Below, piece after piece: positions 7,153 to 10,009 of a stretch of 10,009 bases of DNA (position 1 is the stretch's first letter; every line of letters begins with the position of its first letter). Both the position numbers and the translations under genes were made by a program. The notes beneath the pieces were generated by a model. The model had not been told where the DNA came from. It was given only the letters and a program-made list of their open reading frames with translations, and ran no database searches. The stretch is from contig CANRQH010000047.1 in assembly GCA_947632745.1 (NCBI GenBank), positions 1-10,009 of the forward strand, given 5' to 3'. The DNA comes from an uncultured Clostridia bacterium (GTDB lineage: Bacteria > Bacillota > Clostridia > TANB77 > CAG-508).

Positions 7153-7293
7153 ATTTCTAACTTTTTTAAAAAATTTTTTATTATTTTTTTAATTTCTTTA
7201 TTTTTATTTCTTTTTTTCAATTTTTTTCATAGTATATTTTATCCTAAAAAATCAATAATATTATTAAGTTTACATTTTAAACTAATTTTTTTT
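7153..7293. other. T-rich gap before the second linker protein gene
   Basis: Almost only A and T with long T runs on the + strand. I see no open frame and no convincing -35/-10 pair, although the next gene must be started either from here or by read-through. Confidence 0.5.
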
Positions 7294-7307
7294 AGGAGGA
7301 TATAAGA

Positions 7308-7862
7308 ATGAAGAAAAAATTTCTATTGGGATTTTTACTAATTATTTTATCTATTGTATTTACTATAAGTTTTTCATTTGCTGCAAATGATAATAACCAA
7401 GGAACTGATGTTGTAAATGATATTAGAAATGCAGTAGGTGCTACAGAAAATGGAGTAGAAAATGCAGCAAAAGATATTTCTAATACATCAAAAGATGCTA
7501 CTTCAGATGCTGAAAAAGGATCAGAATCAATAGTAAATATGAATGGAGATGATTCAAATACTACAACTGGTAATTCTGAAAATTCTAATAATGGAGATAT
7601 GAACTCTGAAAATCAAAATTCTAATGATTCTATGATGGGAACATCTCAAAATTCTAATGGTTCTACAATGGGTGGACAAAATTATGATGCTCAAAGAACT
7701 TCAGCTACTACAGATGGTGGATTATTAGGTATGAACTCTACTACTCTAATTTGGATAATTATGGCAATTGTTGCAATAGCTATAGTAGCATTAGTATTTT
7801 ATTATTCTACTGGTGTAAATAACAGATCAAACTATAATAATAATAATGATGATGATGAATAA
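7308..7862 (+). CDS. Secreted or membrane-anchored protein with Asn/Ser/Gly-rich linker
   Basis: I do not recognise a family. The 184 residues start with a signal peptide (KKKFLLGFLLIILSIVFTI, likely cut near residue 25, SFA-A). Residues 30-75 are an Ala/Asp/Asn-rich, probably helical stretch with repeated patterns (VENAAKDISNTSKDATSDAE), loosely like YtxH- or LEA-type helices. Residues 76-135 are Asn/Ser/Gly/Met-rich and likely disordered. A membrane helix at about 146-166 (TLIWIIMAIVAIAIVALVFYY) precedes an Asn/Asp tail ending DDDE. The overall order matches the gene just upstream, but the linkers do not look alike. AGGAGGA (7294-7300) seven bases before the ATG is a near-ideal ribosome site. 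It ends at a strong terminator shared with dxs. Confidence 0.8.
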   Translation: MKKKFLLGFLLIILSIVFTISFSFAANDNNQGTDVVNDIRNAVGATENGVENAAKDISNTSKDATSDAEKGSESIVNMNGDDSNTTTGNSENSNNGDMNSENQNSNDSMMGTSQNSNGSTMGGQNYDAQRTSATTDGGLLGMNSTTLIWIIMAIVAIAIVALVFYYSTGVNNRSNYNNNNDDDE

Positions 7863-7865
7863 TAA

Positions 7866-7908
7866 AAAAGATGAAGCTTTTTATCACTTATTTTAAGCTT
7901 CATCTTTT
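7866..7908. terminator. Two-way terminator between the second linker protein gene and dxs
   Basis: AAAAGATGAAGCTT (7866-7879) and its exact reverse complement (7895-7908) form a 14-bp stem with a 15-base loop. The + side ends in TTTT and the - side in TTTTTTATT, so it can serve both convergent genes. Confidence 0.85.
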
Positions 7909-7972
7909 CTACTATTTTATTTACTTTATTATTTTATTTAATTTTATATTATTGTTACTTTTTATTGTTATT

Positions 7973-9926
7973 TTACTGTTTCTTATTCAATTTTATGTTA
8001 TTATTATTTTTCTTGTTATTGAATTTTTCTAAGTTTGACAAATTTTGACTAGTCTTTTTTTCTTTTTTATATTTTATTGTATCTTTTATATTATTATATA
8101 TAGTATTTTCATCCATTCTATATAATTTTTCCAACTCATTTACTGAGCCGTGCTCTACAAATACATCTGGATATCCATAACTACTTACAATAACATCTTG
8201 CAATCTTTTTTCTGCAACAATTGATTTTATTTCTGTTCCTAAACCTCCAATTACAGTATTATCTTCAATTGTAACAACAAATTTTGTTTTAGCAATTGAT
8301 CTTAAAATAGCATATTTATCAAATGGCTTTAAAAACCTAACATTTATTACTTCAGCATTTATATTGTCTTTTTTCAATTTTCTAAAAATATTCATTGCTT
8401 TGCTTACTTGATTTCCTATTGCTAAAATTGTAACATCTCTTCCTAAAGTTAAAGTATCACTTTTCTTATATTGTATTTCAGAATGAGTTTTAAATTTTTC
8501 TTTTGATTCTCCTCCTCTTGGATATCTTATAACAACAGGAGATTTTAAATTTACAGCAAATTCCATCATGTCTTCAAGCTCTTTAAAATCTTTTGGTGCC
8601 ATTATGGTAATATTTGGTATTAGTTTAAAAAATGATAAATCAAATATCCCTTGATGTGTTTCTCCGGTCCGCCCCAACTATTCCTGCTCTATCTACACAC
8701 ATTATAACTGGCAATTTTTGAATACAAATATCATGAATAACTTGGTCATATGCTCTTTGATAAAACGATGAATATATTGGAACAAACGGTATCATTCCTT
8801 CTTTTGCAAGACCTGCTGCAAAAGTTAAAGCATGTTGCTCAGCAATTCCAACATCAAAAAATCTTTCAGGATAATTTTTTGCAAATTCTGTTAATCCTGT
8901 ACCATCCTTCATAGCTGCTGTAATTGCTACTATTTTTTTATTATTTTTTGCAAGTTTATTTAATTTTTCTCCAAATACTTTTGAATAATCTTTATCTTTT
9001 TTCTTTGTTGGATTTCCTGTTTCTATATCAAAACCTGAAGTTGCATGGAATCTATCTGGCTCTTTTTCTGCTGGCTCATATCCTTTTCCTTTTTTAGTTA
9101 ATACATGAATTAAAACAGGTTCATTTAACTCTTTTGCCCTATTAAATATAAGTTCCATGTCTTCTATGTTATGCCCATCTATTGGACCTAAGTATTTAAA
9201 TCCAATGTCTTCAAAAAACATTTTTGGTATTATTAATTGTTTTATTCCTTGCTTTATTCTTCTAATTGCTTTTATTAAAAATGGACCTATAACTGGAATT
9301 TTATCTAGTATTTTTTTTCCTGATTTGTTTGATATTGTGTACATTTTTCTTGCTCTTAATTTGGTTAAAAGCATATTTATTCCACCAATGTTTTTAGATA
9401 TACTCATTTCGTTATCGTTTAATACAACTATTACATTTGTTTTTGTACATCCTATATGATTTAAAGCTTCTAATGCCATTCCCCCAGTTAATGCACCATC
9501 TCCAATTACAGCAATTACAGAGTGTTTTTCTTGTTTTATGTCTCTTGCTTTTGCCATTCCCATTGCTGCTGAAACTGATGTACTACTATGTCCTGTATTA
9601 AAACAATCTGTTTTGGATTCTTTGGTCTTTGGAAATCCTGCTATTCCACCTAATTTTCTAATATTTTTTAACTGTTCTTTTCTTCCATTTAAAATTTTAT
9701 GTACATAACTTTGATGCCCAACATCCCAAATTATTTTGTCTTTGTTTACATCAAACACACTCTCTAATGCAAGGGTTAATTCTACTACTCCTAAATTAGA
9801 TGCTATATGCCCACCATTTTTTGATATTACTTCTATTATATATTTTCTTATGTCTTCTGCTAGTTCTTCTTTTTCTTTTATTGTTAGTTTTTTTAAATCT
9901 TCAGTACTATTCACCCTTTCTAGCAT
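7973..9926 (-). CDS. dxs: 1-deoxy-D-xylulose-5-phosphate synthase, read through a +1 shift
   Basis: DXS joins pyruvate and glyceraldehyde 3-phosphate, using thiamine diphosphate, in the first step of the MEP isoprenoid pathway. From ATG 9926 the first frame gives 420 residues: GGHIASNLG (38-46), GHQSYVHK (70-77), the ThDP/Mg motif GDGALTGGM (142-150) to NDNEMSIS (170-177), FHATSGF (293-299), and DVGIAEQHAL (358-367) with the catalytic Glu. It reaches VDRAGIVGAD, then fails. Skipping one C at 8666 gives GADGETHQGIFDLSF, the exact family motif. The rest carries the transketolase C-terminal domain (VTIEDNTVIGGLGTEI). Total is 650 aa, slightly long because of a Lys/Asn-rich tail of about 35 residues. 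AAGGTGA (9937-9931) lies four bases before the start. Without the shift the enzyme would lack part of its active site and the whole C-terminal domain. Because dxs is usually essential, decay is unlikely unless another copy exists. Confidence 0.95.
8663..8669 (-). other. +1 shift site at CGG, codon 421 of dxs
   Basis: On the - strand the bases read GAC C GGA GAA. The starting frame has CGG at codon 421 and ends at TGA eight codons later. Skipping one C restores Asp-Gly-Glu-Thr-His-Gln-Gly, a nearly invariant DXS motif, so the place of the shift is fixed to within one codon. Confidence 0.75.
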
Positions 9927-9973
9927 ATTATCACCTTTATTGTTATATTTTTTTCTTATACAAGATTATGTAT

Positions 9974-10002
9974 ATCATATAACAAATTTATGTAAATTGC
10001 AA
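9974..10002 (-). promoter_or_regulatory. Promoter of dxs
   Basis: On the - strand: -35 TTGCAA (10002-9997), a 17-base spacer, then -10 TATGAT (9979-9974). It lies 47 bases upstream of the dxs ATG with nothing between but the leader and its ribosome site. Confidence 0.65.
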
Positions 10003-10009
10003 GTGATTT

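Overview
The window comes from a very AT-rich (by eye roughly three quarters A+T), endospore-forming Firmicute, most likely an uncultured Clostridia-type lineage. The evidence is an sspH-type spore protein gene, a single-chain dimer-type glycyl-tRNA synthetase, AGGAGG-type ribosome binding sites, and strong A/T bias in codons and intergenic DNA. I cannot name the species.

Layout: The left edge holds the 3' end of a GH57-type glycogen branching enzyme gene (+), followed by two tandem copies of a 31-bp repeat and sspH (+). sspH converges with glyS (-) across a large two-way hairpin. Upstream of glyS are its promoter and a 221-bp near-palindromic element. Next comes a leftward gene group, in transcription order recX, a GT4-like glycosyltransferase, a GT2 glycosyltransferase and a CorC/HlyC-type CNNM-CBS membrane protein. 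To the right of recX, two rightward genes encode unrelated-looking but similarly built proteins: signal peptide, Asn/Ser/Thr-rich linker, C-terminal membrane helix. Each ends at a clear terminator. The right end is dxs (-) with its own promoter. It makes the isoprenoid precursor DXP and converges on the second of these genes.

The main result is a recoding pattern. Three genes on the - strand (the CNNM-CBS gene, the GT4 gene and dxs) are each broken by exactly one extra base. In all three the family-consistent frame is restored by skipping the first C of an in-frame CGG codon followed by A, so that C-GGA is read as GGA (Gly). These three are the only in-frame CGG codons I find in any gene of the window. 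Other CGG trinucleotides occur out of frame in intact genes, including CGGA in glyS, and cause no shift. This points to +1 frameshifting (or four-base decoding) at CGGA, perhaps because CGG lacks a cognate tRNA. Real pseudogenes or sequence errors remain the main alternatives.

The rest is ordinary housekeeping: glycogen metabolism, spore DNA protection, glycyl-tRNA charging, cation transport or homeostasis, surface glycan synthesis, RecA control and isoprenoid synthesis. The two linker proteins have no function I can assign.
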